DNA of 64,000 nucleotides, from assembly GCF_023556315.2 (NCBI RefSeq), contig NZ_CP116221.1:186001-250000 (forward strand), written 5' to 3'. This stretch comes from Psychroserpens ponticola (GTDB lineage Bacteria > Bacteroidota > Bacteroidia > Flavobacteriales > Flavobacteriaceae). Shown one piece after another: positions 45,143 through 54,441 of this stretch. Numbering within the stretch: position 1 is the first letter of the stretch; each line of letters opens with the position of its first letter. A program made the translations under genes and the position numbers. The notes under the pieces are model-generated. The model saw only the letters and a list, made by a program, of their open reading frames with translations, was not told where the DNA came from and ran no database searches.

Positions 45143-47278
45143 ATGAAACAAATCTTAAAATATAGTCTCATTTTCTTATTGTGTATGCCTGTTTATAATT
45201 TGGTTGCTCAAGAAGAACCTCTATTGCATATAAGAGGTTCGGTAAGAGAAAGTGATACCTATGAGCCAATTTCTAAGGTCAATATTGAAATTAATGGAGG
45301 CGCTTATACTATTACAGATTGGCAAGGTCATTTTACAATAAAGGCAAGAAAAGGTGACGAACTTATCGTAAGACATAAAGATTTTGAAACTGTTTATTAT
45401 ACGATAACTAATGCCGAACGTATAACTATTGAAGTTGAACCAGTGGTTAGTAAAAATAAAAATTCAAAGTTCAGACGAGATGTTAAACATTTCAATTCTT
45501 TAATTGATTCGGTTGCTGTCTATAAGAAAAAAGATATTGCTAAGAGTATAAAATTTGCAGGTGAAGCCTTAACTCATAGTAATTCAGTATCTCAAAATGC
45601 TGAAACTTATCAGATTCTAGCTGAAGTCTATATGCATTGGAAACAATATGATCTTGCGGTTAACAATTATAGAATAAGTCTACAAAATATTGAAACTAAC
45701 GAGTCTAAGTTAGGGCTGGCAAAAGCATATGAGCTTAATAAAAATTATCAAGAAAGTATTGAGACCTACAATGCTATAAATAAAAATGAACTTGGTAATT
45801 ATCAATTAGTAATGCTTTATGAAGGATTAGGTGATACTAATTTCAGTATAAAAAATTATGATTTATCTCTTAGCTCTTATCAAAAAGGACTTACTGTTGC
45901 TAAAGATCATTTAATTTCACCTAAAGTAGTAGATCTTAATTCAAAAATTGCGCAAACCTATAATGCAAGTGGTAAAGCAGAAGAAGCAGAAGAATATTTT
46001 GACAGATCAATGAATTTTGCGGAAAAACAAACAAAAAAACGTGCGCTTGAAGAGAAAGGAGCTGTGGCCGATTTTCAAAATGAAAACCGTAACTATGATA
46101 AAGAAATAGAACTTCGAAAACAAATTGTTGAAGATGTTGAAGCTGTTGAAAAAGATTCATTAATTGATAATAAAAGCGCGCTTACCTCACAAAAACAAAA
46201 CTATAAAATCGGGAATGCTTACGCGTTACAAAAGGATTATGATAATGCAATACCTTATCTAGAAAAAAGTATAGAAGAAGCAGACGATAAGGAGGATTTA
46301 ATTGTTAAAAAAGATGCGACTAAAAAACTTTCAGATGTATATGTCGACGAAGGAAACTATCAAAAAGCTCTTGAAACATTTACTGCTTATACTAAAGTAG
46401 TTGATGAGTTATACGTTAAAAGAGAACAGGAATTGTCGCAAGCTGATCGATTAAGAAGAAACATTAGCGAACAACAAAACAGAATCAATAGCCTTGAAAG
46501 TGATAGAGCCTTAAACGAAAGTCTTGTGGAGTCTCGTAATAAAAATCAGCAAATAGTTATTTATGCTTTAATAGCTGGTATGTTGCTTTTAACAGTAATG
46601 GCATTTGTGATGTATAAGTATATAAAGCAACAACGCTTTGCTAATAATTTGTTGGCTTTAAAATCGTTAAGAAGTCAGATGAATCCTCATTTTATTTTCA
46701 ATGCTTTGAATTCTGTGAATAGCTTTATTGCTAGCAATGATGAGCGAACAGCAAATAAGTACCTCTCTGATTTTTCACATTTAATGCGATCGGTTTTAGA
46801 GAATAGTGAAGAAGATTTTATTCCTTTGAAAAAAGAGATTGAATTACTTGATTTATATACTAAATTAGAACATTTTAGGTTTAAAGATAAGTTTGACTAT
46901 AACATTACTGTTGATGATGCTGTAAACGTTTCAGAATATCAAATTCCTCCAATGTTACTTCAACCTTACATTGAAAATGCAGTATGGCATGGGTTACGTT
47001 ATAAAACTGAAAAAGGACATTTATGCATTTCAATAGATAAGAAAAGCAACAATGAAATAGCGATTAGTGTTTCTGATGATGGGATTGGAAGAGAACGTTC
47101 GAAAGCCATAAAAACGGAGCATCAGAAAAAACAAAATTCAAAAGGAATGGGAAATATTAAAAAACGTGTTGCCATTTTAAATGAAATGTATAAAGACAAA
47201 GTTGATGTGTTTATTGATGATTATCAAAATGATGATGACGTAGGAACCAAAGTTGTTGTGACCCTAAAAAAAGACTAG
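45143..47278 (+). CDS. LytS-type sensor histidine kinase with carboxypeptidase-regulatory and TPR domains
   Basis: A 711-aa membrane sensor. Signal peptide (ending LVAQ); a CarboxypepD_reg-like beta-sandwich (about 28-100, IRGSVRESDTYEPISKVNIEI); TPR repeats (about 130-430); a coiled coil; one membrane helix (about 470-490); then the His_kinase domain with SLRSQMNPHFIFNALNSVNSF, the phospho-accepting His being H516. The C-terminal HATPase has the N-box PYIENAVWHGLRY and G-boxes DDGIGRERS and GMGNIKKR. The sensor part faces the periplasm and may bind protein or peptide. The LytTR regulator gene begins immediately after its stop (no gap). Confidence 0.93.
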   Translation: MKQILKYSLIFLLCMPVYNLVAQEEPLLHIRGSVRESDTYEPISKVNIEINGGAYTITDWQGHFTIKARKGDELIVRHKDFETVYYTITNAERITIEVEPVVSKNKNSKFRRDVKHFNSLIDSVAVYKKKDIAKSIKFAGEALTHSNSVSQNAETYQILAEVYMHWKQYDLAVNNYRISLQNIETNESKLGLAKAYELNKNYQESIETYNAINKNELGNYQLVMLYEGLGDTNFSIKNYDLSLSSYQKGLTVAKDHLISPKVVDLNSKIAQTYNASGKAEEAEEYFDRSMNFAEKQTKKRALEEKGAVADFQNENRNYDKEIELRKQIVEDVEAVEKDSLIDNKSALTSQKQNYKIGNAYALQKDYDNAIPYLEKSIEEADDKEDLIVKKDATKKLSDVYVDEGNYQKALETFTAYTKVVDELYVKREQELSQADRLRRNISEQQNRINSLESDRALNESLVESRNKNQQIVIYALIAGMLLLTVMAFVMYKYIKQQRFANNLLALKSLRSQMNPHFIFNALNSVNSFIASNDERTANKYLSDFSHLMRSVLENSEEDFIPLKKEIELLDLYTKLEHFRFKDKFDYNITVDDAVNVSEYQIPPMLLQPYIENAVWHGLRYKTEKGHLCISIDKKSNNEIAISVSDDGIGRERSKAIKTEHQKKQNSKGMGNIKKRVAILNEMYKDKVDVFIDDYQNDDDVGTKVVVTLKKD

Positions 47279-48013
47279 ATGAAATTGAAATCTATAATAG
47301 TAGAAGACGAAGAGACAAGTAGAGAAATTTTAAAAAATTATCTCAAAAAATATTGCCCAAATGTTGAAGTTTTAGGTGAAGCAGGAAATGTAGATGAAGC
47401 TTTAGTATTGATTAGAAATTATGATTTAGATTTGGTATTTCTGGATGTTGAAATGCCTTACGGAAACGCTTTTGACTTATTAGATAAAGTTGGAGACGTC
47501 GATTTTGAAACCATATTTGTAACGGCTTATAATCACTATGCTATTGAGGCATTAAACGCTCATGCATCGTATTATTTAATGAAGCCAATTTCTATTGATG
47601 AGTTAATAAAAGCAGTAGATTATGTTTCAAAAATTAAAATGAAAGAAGACGCTTTACAAGATCAAGTTCTCGTTCCAAAGGCAAATACTGTCATTGGTAA
47701 AATAACAATTCCACAGCAAGACGGATTTGAAGTCATAGAAACTGCAAATATTATGTATTGTAAAGCGGACGATAACTACACAGAAATTCACTTAAATAAC
47801 AACAAGAAGAAACTAGTTAGTAAAACTTTGAAATATTTTGAAGAGGCACTTCATGGAAATGGTTTTGCAAGGGTTCATAAAAGTTATTTAGTTAATGTCA
47901 ATGAAGTCACTAAATATCTAAAGGGAAAAGGAGGAAGCGTAGTTTTGAGTAACGGAAAACAAATCATGGTCTCAGCTTCAAAAAAAGCTGATTTCTTATC
48001 ATATTTTAAATAG
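47279..48013 (+). CDS. LytTR-family response regulator
   Basis: A 244-aa regulator with an N-terminal receiver (acidic pocket E9-D10-E11, phospho-acceptor D56 in LVFLDVEMP, T82 and K102 in the switch positions). The C-terminal LytTR DNA-binding domain (about 140-244) includes YCKADDNYTEIHLNN, FARVHKSYLVNVNEV and LSNGKQIMVSASKK. It is the cognate partner of the preceding kinase: start codon abuts its stop. Target genes are not identifiable here, although the adhesin and envelope genes nearby are candidates. Confidence 0.95.
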   Translation: MKLKSIIVEDEETSREILKNYLKKYCPNVEVLGEAGNVDEALVLIRNYDLDLVFLDVEMPYGNAFDLLDKVGDVDFETIFVTAYNHYAIEALNAHASYYLMKPISIDELIKAVDYVSKIKMKEDALQDQVLVPKANTVIGKITIPQQDGFEVIETANIMYCKADDNYTEIHLNNNKKKLVSKTLKYFEEALHGNGFARVHKSYLVNVNEVTKYLKGKGGSVVLSNGKQIMVSASKKADFLSYFK

Positions 48014-48020
48014 TAAACAA

Positions 48021-48533
48021 ATGCCAATTATAAAACCAGTAAAAGGAATTCATCCGCAAATACCAGATGATTGTTACATTGCAGAAAACGCAACCATTGT
48101 AGGAGAAGTGACTATGGGAAGTCAGTGTAGTATTTGGTTTAATGCTGTTGTTAGAGGTGATGTCCATTTTATTAAAATGGGAAATAAGGTGAATGTACAA
48201 GATGGTGCAGTGATTCATGCAACGTATGAGAAATCACCAACAACTATTGGTAACAATGTCTCAATTGGTCATAATGCGATTGTGCATGGTTGTACAATTC
48301 ATGACAATGTACTTGTAGGAATGGGAAGCATTATTATGGACGATTGCGTTGTTGAAAGTAATTGTATCATTGCTGCAGGTGCTGTTGTTACAGCAAATAC
48401 AAGAGTTGAATCTGGAAGTATTTACGCTGGTGTTCCTGCTAAAAAGATAAAAGATATTAGCCAAGAGCTAATTTCTAGTGAAATCAATAGAATAGCGAGC
48501 AACTACATAACGTATTCGAGTTGGTTTAAGTAG
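48021..48533 (+). CDS. Gamma-carbonic anhydrase family protein
   Basis: A 170-aa left-handed beta-helix of hexapeptide repeats. The three zinc-ligand His positions of the Cam/YrdA family are present: H66 (VIHATY), H84 and H89 (SIGHNAIVHG). It belongs to the short CaiE/PaaY/YrdA subgroup, whose activity is uncertain in most bacteria. It follows the regulator gene by 7 nt and ends 1 nt before the convergent murI stop. Confidence 0.9.
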   Translation: MPIIKPVKGIHPQIPDDCYIAENATIVGEVTMGSQCSIWFNAVVRGDVHFIKMGNKVNVQDGAVIHATYEKSPTTIGNNVSIGHNAIVHGCTIHDNVLVGMGSIIMDDCVVESNCIIAAGAVVTANTRVESGSIYAGVPAKKIKDISQELISSEINRIASNYITYSSWFK

Positions 48534-48534
48534 T

Positions 48535-49314
48535 TTAAAAATCTAAGTATTCTACTTTGAAATTCCCATCAAGAATGTCATTTAAAACCACAGTATTGGT
48601 ATTGGTGTAAAACCTGTTTTCAGGTGTTTTACTGATTGAATTTAATAGTTGGTATTGATCTAGTATCGATTTGGTTTGTATGGCAACTGCTAATCCCGAA
48701 TCGATTATTTTAACATGCTTCGGAAGGAGTTCTAGAAGTAAAGGCATTAAGTAAGGATAGTGTGTGCAACCTAAAACTAAGTAATCAATATTTGCATCAA
48801 TCATAGGCTGCAAATGCAAATCAAGTAACGCTTTCATCTCTTTGGATGTTGCTTTTCCGTCTTCAATTAAGGGAACAATTCCTTCGCCAATTTGTTCAAT
48901 AACTTTAATACCATTACTATACAAATCAGTTGTTTTATGAAATAAGTCACTCGATAAAGTTCCTTTTGTAGCTAAAATTCCAATGGCTTTGGTTTTGGTA
49001 TTAAGAGCTGCTGGCTTTATTGCAGGCTCTATACCAATAAATGGAACATCATAAGTTGAACGTAAATAAGATATAGCATTTGTTGTTGCTGTATTACAAG
49101 CCACCACAATTAGTTTGCAATTTTTTGATAATAGATACTCCGTGTTTTTTTTACTGAGTTCTATAATCTCTTGTTTACTCTTATTGCCATAAGGTGCATG
49201 CTTGCTATCTGCAAGATAAATTGAGTTTTCATTTGGTAATAGGGCATGAATTTCTTTAAAAATTGATGTGCCACCAATACCTGAGTCAAATATGCCTATT
49301 GCTTTTGTGTTCAT
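48535..49314 (-). CDS. murI: Glutamate racemase
   Basis: MurI makes D-glutamate for peptidoglycan. The 259 aa have the catalytic pair C73 (VACNTATTNA) and C183 (LGCTHYPYL), and the substrate motif FDSGIGG (D10-S11). It is the last gene of the minus-strand envelope cluster but has its own promoter just after the ompH terminator. The predicted transcription start is only a few nt before its ATG, so the mRNA is nearly leaderless. Confidence 0.96.
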   Translation of the reverse strand: MNTKAIGIFDSGIGGTSIFKEIHALLPNENSIYLADSKHAPYGNKSKQEIIELSKKNTEYLLSKNCKLIVVACNTATTNAISYLRSTYDVPFIGIEPAIKPAALNTKTKAIGILATKGTLSSDLFHKTTDLYSNGIKVIEQIGEGIVPLIEDGKATSKEMKALLDLHLQPMIDANIDYLVLGCTHYPYLMPLLLELLPKHVKIIDSGLAVAIQTKSILDQYQLLNSISKTPENRFYTNTNTVVLNDILDGNFKVEYLDF

Positions 49315-49322
49315 TTGTTTTA

Positions 49323-49330
49323 CAAAAATA
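49323..49330 (-). promoter_or_regulatory. Promoter -7 box for murI
   Basis: Reads TATTTTTG on the minus strand, 8 nt before the murI ATG. It is fused to the T-run of the ompH terminator. The 24 nt at 49313-49336 are identical to 21866-21889 on the plus strand. Confidence 0.6.
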
Positions 49331-49356
49331 AAAAAGCCACTTTAGTAAGTGGCTTT
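49330..49356 (-). terminator. Rho-independent terminator of the ompH genes
   Basis: On the minus strand AAAGCCACTT pairs with AAGTGGCTTT (loop ACTA), followed by six T. The T-run merges with the murI -7 box. Confidence 0.85.
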
Positions 49357-49384
49357 CATATTCAATTATTTTTAGTGTAGTGAT

Positions 49385-49894
49385 TTAGAAACCTAATTCT
49401 GTCTTCACATCTACTAATAAATCTTTACCGTCTGCAACTAAAACGCCACTTCCTTGTGTAGAATCTAATACATATTGGAAACCTTGCGCTTTTGCAACTT
49501 TATCAATAGCAGCTTTTGCTTTTTCAAAAATAGGCTTTAATAAATCTGCTTCTTTTTTCTGTAAGTCTTGTTGAGCTTGCCCTTGATACTGACGAATACT
49601 TTGTTCCATAGTTTGAACTTCTTGTGATCGACTTAAGTTTTCTTCTTCAGTTTTTGTGTCAACTTCTGCTTGATATTGTTTTACTTTATTTTGAAGTTCT
49701 GTAGCCATTGTCTTGATTTCAGCTTCATAGGTTTTTGTTAACCTTTCAATTTCAGCTTGAGCAGTTTTCATCTCTGGCATAGCCTCTACCAACTGCGTTG
49801 TGTTAATATGTGCAATTTTAGATTGTGCTGTTGAAAAGCTTGTTGCTCCAACAAAAAGTAAGCATGCAAATAAAAGGGTTTTAAATTGTTTCAT
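49385..49894 (-). CDS. OmpH/Skp-family periplasmic chaperone (short)
   Basis: A 169-aa Skp-like protein with a signal peptide (ending SFSTAQ). It has the conserved KIAHINTTQLVEAMPEMKTAQAEI, a long coiled coil (about 40-125) and a C-terminal LDSTQGSGVLVADGKDLLVDV. Skp trimers hold unfolded outer-membrane proteins on the way to BamA, which is encoded two genes upstream. It is co-transcribed with the longer OmpH gene (33-nt gap). Confidence 0.93.
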   Translation of the reverse strand: MKQFKTLLFACLLFVGATSFSTAQSKIAHINTTQLVEAMPEMKTAQAEIERLTKTYEAEIKTMATELQNKVKQYQAEVDTKTEEENLSRSQEVQTMEQSIRQYQGQAQQDLQKKEADLLKPIFEKAKAAIDKVAKAQGFQYVLDSTQGSGVLVADGKDLLVDVKTELGF

Positions 49895-49927
49895 TTTAAA
49901 ATTTGTTACGTGTTATAATTATTGTTT

Positions 49928-50977
49928 TTAGTTATCTTCATTAGGAATAGAATCTTTGCTTTTTTTCTGAGCGTCTCGTTCTTCTTTTGCTTTTTTCCTG
50001 TCCTCTAATATTTTTTTTCTTTTTTCATCGAGCGCTTTTTGTCTAGCCTCTCTGTCTCTTAATTTTTGTTGTCTCTTTTCCTCTGCAGCTATTTGCGCAG
50101 GTGTTTTTTCAGAACTATCTCCAGCATTTCTTGCTTCAGCTTTAGTACCATCTTTTTTTACTGAAGATGTATCTTTAGCTTGAGTTCGTTTTGAGCCATT
50201 AATACTATCACGTTCTGCTTTAGCTTTAGCTCTATCATCAAGAATTTTTTGTCGACGATCTGCAGAGGCATTTTTTAATGAATCTCTTCTTTTAAGTTGC
50301 GCTTCTTGTTTTTCTGCTATTGCAGCTTCACGTGCCGATTTTTTTTCTTCTAATGCTTTTTGACGTTCATCAAGTTCTTCATTAATTACTGGAACTACAT
50401 CTTCTTTTCCTGCTTCTTTACGTTCAGAACGAGATTTAGCTTGTGTACGTTTAGAAGATCTTGTGATGCTTCTTATAACCAATTCGCTTATATCAAATCG
50501 CTCAGCAGAATATAACATCACTACGTCAGCAGATTTATCAAATATGAAATCATATTTTTTATTGCCAGCAATTTCTTGAACTGCAGAAAAAATTTGATCT
50601 TGTATTGGTTGCATCAACTGTTGCTTCTGAATCATTAAATCTCCACTTGGACCAAAACGCTTTTGTTGATAGTCTAACGTTTCAGCTTCTTCATAAACGA
50701 TATCTTCTAAACGCTCTTCATACAATTCCTTAGTTAAAAGCACACTTTCATTTTCTAACTGCTTTTTCTTTTGGTCTGTAGCATTTAAACGCTGCTCAAT
50801 TTCTGTCTTCCATTGCTGAACTTTTTGTTCTAATTGCATTGTTGCTTGTTGGTATTCAGGTATATTTTGTAAAATATACTCTGTATCTATATAACCAATT
50901 CTAACACCACGTTGCGCATTAGAAACAAAGCTCATTAGACTTAATACTGTCACTAAAAAAAGAACTTTATACTTCAT
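49928..50977 (-). CDS. OmpH/Skp-family protein with long charged C-terminal extension
   Basis: A 349-aa protein with a signal peptide (ending SNAQ). The Skp-like domain (about 22-180) includes RIGYIDTEYILQNIPEYQQA and KYDFIFDKSADVVMLYS. It is followed by about 165 residues dominated by Lys, Arg, Glu and Ala (EEKRQQKLRDREARQKALDE), a predicted single helix or coiled coil absent from typical Skp. The extension could lengthen the tentacles that hold large barrels such as SprA. That is inferred; the family call is solid. Confidence 0.9.
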   Translation of the reverse strand: MKYKVLFLVTVLSLMSFVSNAQRGVRIGYIDTEYILQNIPEYQQATMQLEQKVQQWKTEIEQRLNATDQKKKQLENESVLLTKELYEERLEDIVYEEAETLDYQQKRFGPSGDLMIQKQQLMQPIQDQIFSAVQEIAGNKKYDFIFDKSADVVMLYSAERFDISELVIRSITRSSKRTQAKSRSERKEAGKEDVVPVINEELDERQKALEEKKSAREAAIAEKQEAQLKRRDSLKNASADRRQKILDDRAKAKAERDSINGSKRTQAKDTSSVKKDGTKAEARNAGDSSEKTPAQIAAEEKRQQKLRDREARQKALDEKRKKILEDRKKAKEERDAQKKSKDSIPNEDN

Positions 50978-51143
50978 CTGTTTTATTTTATAATTTACTG
51001 ATATCTTCTAAGATTATTAAACTGACAGATAAATATAACGATTCTGTCCATGTTTTACTTTTCAAATTAACGAAATATATTTTGAAAAATTTTAACACAC
51101 TCATTAAATCGTCATATTGCTTATAGAAAATATCGTGCCAAAA

Positions 51144-53690
51144 TTAAAATTGTTGTCCAATAATGAAGTGAGTTTCCCATCCATTTTTAAGCGTTGTTCC
51201 AGAAATAGCATCAAATCCATGACCGAAATCGATACCTAATAAACCAAATGCAGGCATGAATATTCTAAGTCCAAAACCTGCAGAACGATTAAGGTCAAAT
51301 GGGTTATAGTCTCTAAAGTTATCAAAAGAAGCACCTCCTTCAGCGAACATCAATCCATAAATTTTAGCTTGCGCTCCAAGAGTAATTGGGTATCTTAATT
51401 CTAATGAGAATTTATTATAAATGGTACCACCATCTTGAGAAGATAATGATTGATTTGGATAACCACGAAGTTGAATTACTTCTCTGCCATCTAATGAATA
51501 GTTTCCTAAACCATCACCTCCAAGAAAGAAACGTTCAAAAGGAATAACTCCTCTATCACTATTATATGCGCCAAGGAAACCAAATTCTAAACCAGACTTA
51601 ACTACTAATTTCTTTACAATACGTGTATACCAATCTCCTTTAAATTTCACTTTGTAAAATTCTAACCAATTGTATCGTTCTTGGTCTATTTCACCAAGTC
51701 TTATTAGATCATCGGCATCAGTTGGGTCTAATGCATCACGCTCTTCTTTTAAGGCTTCATAATCTACGTTATTAAATAATGAATAAGGTAAAGACATTTT
51801 TGCACTTATAGAAAAGCTTGAACCACCTTCTGGATATATTGGATCTGTAAATAAGTTATTTCTACTTAAACCAATGGTGTAAGATAAGTTATTTGAATAG
51901 CCATCACCAAAAGTAAATAAACCAGTATTATAGTTTTTTAAGTTGTAATGTTGAAAACTAACCGATTGTGATAATGTGAAATAATCATCTGGTACTTTTA
52001 AACGTTTTGCAATTCCAACAGAAATACCTGTAATATTAAATCGCTTGTCTTTATTAGCACCTCCCGTTGTAGGATCATAAAGAAACTGTCTTGTATGCGA
52101 TAAAGACGTTGATAATTGTACAGGGCGTTTTCCACCTAACCAAGGCTCAGAAAAAGAAAAACTATAGGTTTGAAAGAATTGCGAGGCTTGCAAACGTAAT
52201 GCTAAAGTTTGACCATCTCCCATTGGAACAGGCTTATAGGCTTCTTTTTTGAATATATCTTTAATCGAAAAATTGTTAAATGATAAACCAAGTGTACCAA
52301 TAAAACCACCTCCACCATAACCACCTTGTAATTCTATTTGGCTTGAACCTCTTTCAACAACAGTATATTCTAAGTCTACTGTTCCTTCATTTGGATTCAT
52401 GTTTTTAAAATCTGGAGTTAAAAGCTGAGCATCAAAAAAGCCTAACTGTCCGAGTTCTCTAATCGTTCTAATGACATTAGCTTTACTGTATAATTGACCA
52501 GGTTTAGTTCTTAATTCTCTATAGATTACATGGTCATTTGTTCGATCATTACCAGTAACAGAAACATTATTGAAATACGCTGGTTTTCCTTCAGAAATAC
52601 GAATTTCCATATCAATAACATTTCCTTCCGCACTAATTTCAACCGGATTAATACTAGAAAATAAATAGCCGTTATTTTGATAGAGATTAGTTAAATCTAA
52701 TGCATCTGGCTTAGTATCGTCTGCTATACGCTTACGTAATTCTACTCCATTATAAGTTTCCCCTTCTTTAATTCGTAATATGGTTTGTAATTGTTCGTCA
52801 GTATAAACACTATTTCCTACAAAAGTGATTTTTCCAAATTTATATTGTTCCCCTTCTTCTAAGGTTATATTAAGACTTATGTTTTTCTTGTCTTTATAAA
52901 TAATTGAGTCTGAAATAATTCTAGCATCTCTGTAACCATTTTCTTTATATTTATCAATGATGCTAACAAGATCTTCTTTGTAGTTTTCTTCAATATATTT
53001 TGAACGTTTAAAAACACGTAAAAAGTTCTTTTTCTTAGTGTTTTTCATGGCTTTTCTAAGCTTTTTGCTAGAAATTTTTTCGTTACCATTAAATGTGATT
53101 TTATCAATCTTTACTTTCTCTCCTTTATCGATATAGACAAGCATGTTTACACGACTTTTAGCAATTGAATCATTCGTGACTTCAGTCGTGTTTACAGTCA
53201 CCTTTGTATTAAGGTATCCATCTTTTTTGTATTTATTGGTAAGGTAGTTACGAGTTGTAGTCGTTAAATTTTCTGTGACTTTAACACCTTTCGTAAGATT
53301 GTTATCTTTAATGACATCTTCTTTTTTCTTCTTTTTAATACCCTGTATTTCTAAAGTATTAAGTTCTGGTAAGTCAGCAAGATTAATTTCTAGAAATGCC
53401 TTGTTACCTTCCGTTTTAATGAGATAAATATCAATACTACTAAATAATTTACTTGCCCAAAGTTTCTTTAAGGCATTACTTATTTGTTCTCCAGGAATGA
53501 TAATTTCTTGACCTTTACGTAATCCTGAGAAAGATACAATTGTTGTTTCGCTAAAATTGGTGTTACCAGTAACGGTTACTTCTTCTAAGATGTAACTTTT
53601 TCCATTATTGAAGCTAGTTTGTTGTGCTACAACTACGCTTGAAATAATGAGGATTAGTATCGTAAATAGTTGCTTTATGTAAGTTTTCAA
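51144..53690 (-). CDS. bamA: BamA, outer-membrane protein assembly factor
   Basis: BamA inserts beta-barrel proteins into the outer membrane. It has a signal peptide, five POTRA domains (about residues 30-440) and a C-terminal 16-strand barrel of the Omp85 family. I start it at the TTG at 53690 (848 aa, MKTYIKQLFTILILI...VVAQQ), 10 nt after the uppS stop. This gives a standard signal peptide. The alternative ATG at 53729 overlaps uppS by 29 nt and adds 13 residues. The barrel motif VRGY is read here as LRGYPN (lid-lock motif), and the C-terminus is HFIIGQQF with terminal Phe. Confidence 0.93.
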   Translation of the reverse strand: MKTYIKQLFTILILIISSVVVAQQTSFNNGKSYILEEVTVTGNTNFSETTIVSFSGLRKGQEIIIPGEQISNALKKLWASKLFSSIDIYLIKTEGNKAFLEINLADLPELNTLEIQGIKKKKKEDVIKDNNLTKGVKVTENLTTTTRNYLTNKYKKDGYLNTKVTVNTTEVTNDSIAKSRVNMLVYIDKGEKVKIDKITFNGNEKISSKKLRKAMKNTKKKNFLRVFKRSKYIEENYKEDLVSIIDKYKENGYRDARIISDSIIYKDKKNISLNITLEEGEQYKFGKITFVGNSVYTDEQLQTILRIKEGETYNGVELRKRIADDTKPDALDLTNLYQNNGYLFSSINPVEISAEGNVIDMEIRISEGKPAYFNNVSVTGNDRTNDHVIYRELRTKPGQLYSKANVIRTIRELGQLGFFDAQLLTPDFKNMNPNEGTVDLEYTVVERGSSQIELQGGYGGGGFIGTLGLSFNNFSIKDIFKKEAYKPVPMGDGQTLALRLQASQFFQTYSFSFSEPWLGGKRPVQLSTSLSHTRQFLYDPTTGGANKDKRFNITGISVGIAKRLKVPDDYFTLSQSVSFQHYNLKNYNTGLFTFGDGYSNNLSYTIGLSRNNLFTDPIYPEGGSSFSISAKMSLPYSLFNNVDYEALKEERDALDPTDADDLIRLGEIDQERYNWLEFYKVKFKGDWYTRIVKKLVVKSGLEFGFLGAYNSDRGVIPFERFFLGGDGLGNYSLDGREVIQLRGYPNQSLSSQDGGTIYNKFSLELRYPITLGAQAKIYGLMFAEGGASFDNFRDYNPFDLNRSAGFGLRIFMPAFGLLGIDFGHGFDAISGTTLKNGWETHFIIGQQF

Positions 53691-53700
53691 AAGTAAATTA

Positions 53701-54441
53701 TTAGCTAAGTTGTTCACTAGTTTTTCCAAATCTTCGTTCTCTGTTTTGATAATTAATCAAAGCTTTATATAGGTCTTGTTTTGTGAAATCTGGCCATAAG
53801 ATATCTGTAAAATATAATTCGGCATAAGCAATTTGCCAAAGCAAAAAGTTACTTATTCTATGTTCACCACTAGTCCTAATTAGCAAATCTACGTTTGGTA
53901 AATTTTGCGTGTAAAGATGCTTATTTATAATTGATTCGTCAATACTTTCCGCAGAAATTATATTATTTTTAACGTTCATCGATATCTCTTTAATAGCATT
54001 AATCAATTCTTCTCTAGAACCATAGCTTAGAGCAAGAGTTAATGTCATATGAGTATTGCTTTTGGTTTTATCGATAACTTCTAATAATTCTGTATGTGCC
54101 TTTTTAGGTAAATCATTAAGATTTCCAATAGCAGAAAGTTTGATATTATTATCTTGTAATGTTTTTATTTCTTTTTTTAGTGATTTTACTAAAAGCTTCA
54201 TTAAGGTCTTAACTTCTAGTTTTGGGCGATTCCAGTTTTCAGTTGAGAACGCATATAAGGTTAAGTTTTTAATTCCAATTTCAGCAGAAGCTTCAACTAC
54301 ATCTCTAACAGATTTGGTTCCATTTTCGTGACCAATAGCTCTTAGCATTCCTTTTTGTTTAGCCCAACGACCATTACCATCCATGATTATTGCAACATGC
54401 TTTGGTAATTTATCTTTTAATATTTGATCTTTTAGACTCAT
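53701..54441 (-). CDS. uppS: Isoprenyl (undecaprenyl) diphosphate synthase
   Basis: The cis-prenyltransferase that makes the C55 lipid carrier for peptidoglycan and other envelope polymers. The 246 aa have the catalytic Asp (D21 in IIMDGNGRWAKQKGM), YAFSTENWNRPK, and the C-terminal signature RTSGEHRISNFLLWQ then FTDILWPDF. It begins directly at the end of the DUF6089 gene and is followed by bamA, so lipid carrier and barrel-assembly genes share a transcript. Confidence 0.96.
   Translation of the reverse strand: MSLKDQILKDKLPKHVAIIMDGNGRWAKQKGMLRAIGHENGTKSVRDVVEASAEIGIKNLTLYAFSTENWNRPKLEVKTLMKLLVKSLKKEIKTLQDNNIKLSAIGNLNDLPKKAHTELLEVIDKTKSNTHMTLTLALSYGSREELINAIKEISMNVKNNIISAESIDESIINKHLYTQNLPNVDLLIRTSGEHRISNFLLWQIAYAELYFTDILWPDFTKQDLYKALINYQNRERRFGKTSEQLS

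Noticed and set aside
48457-48471. Terminator for murI inside the gamma-carbonic anhydrase gene
   Set aside because: Only a 5-bp stem (TTAGC/GCTAA) with an interrupted T-run; too weak to call.
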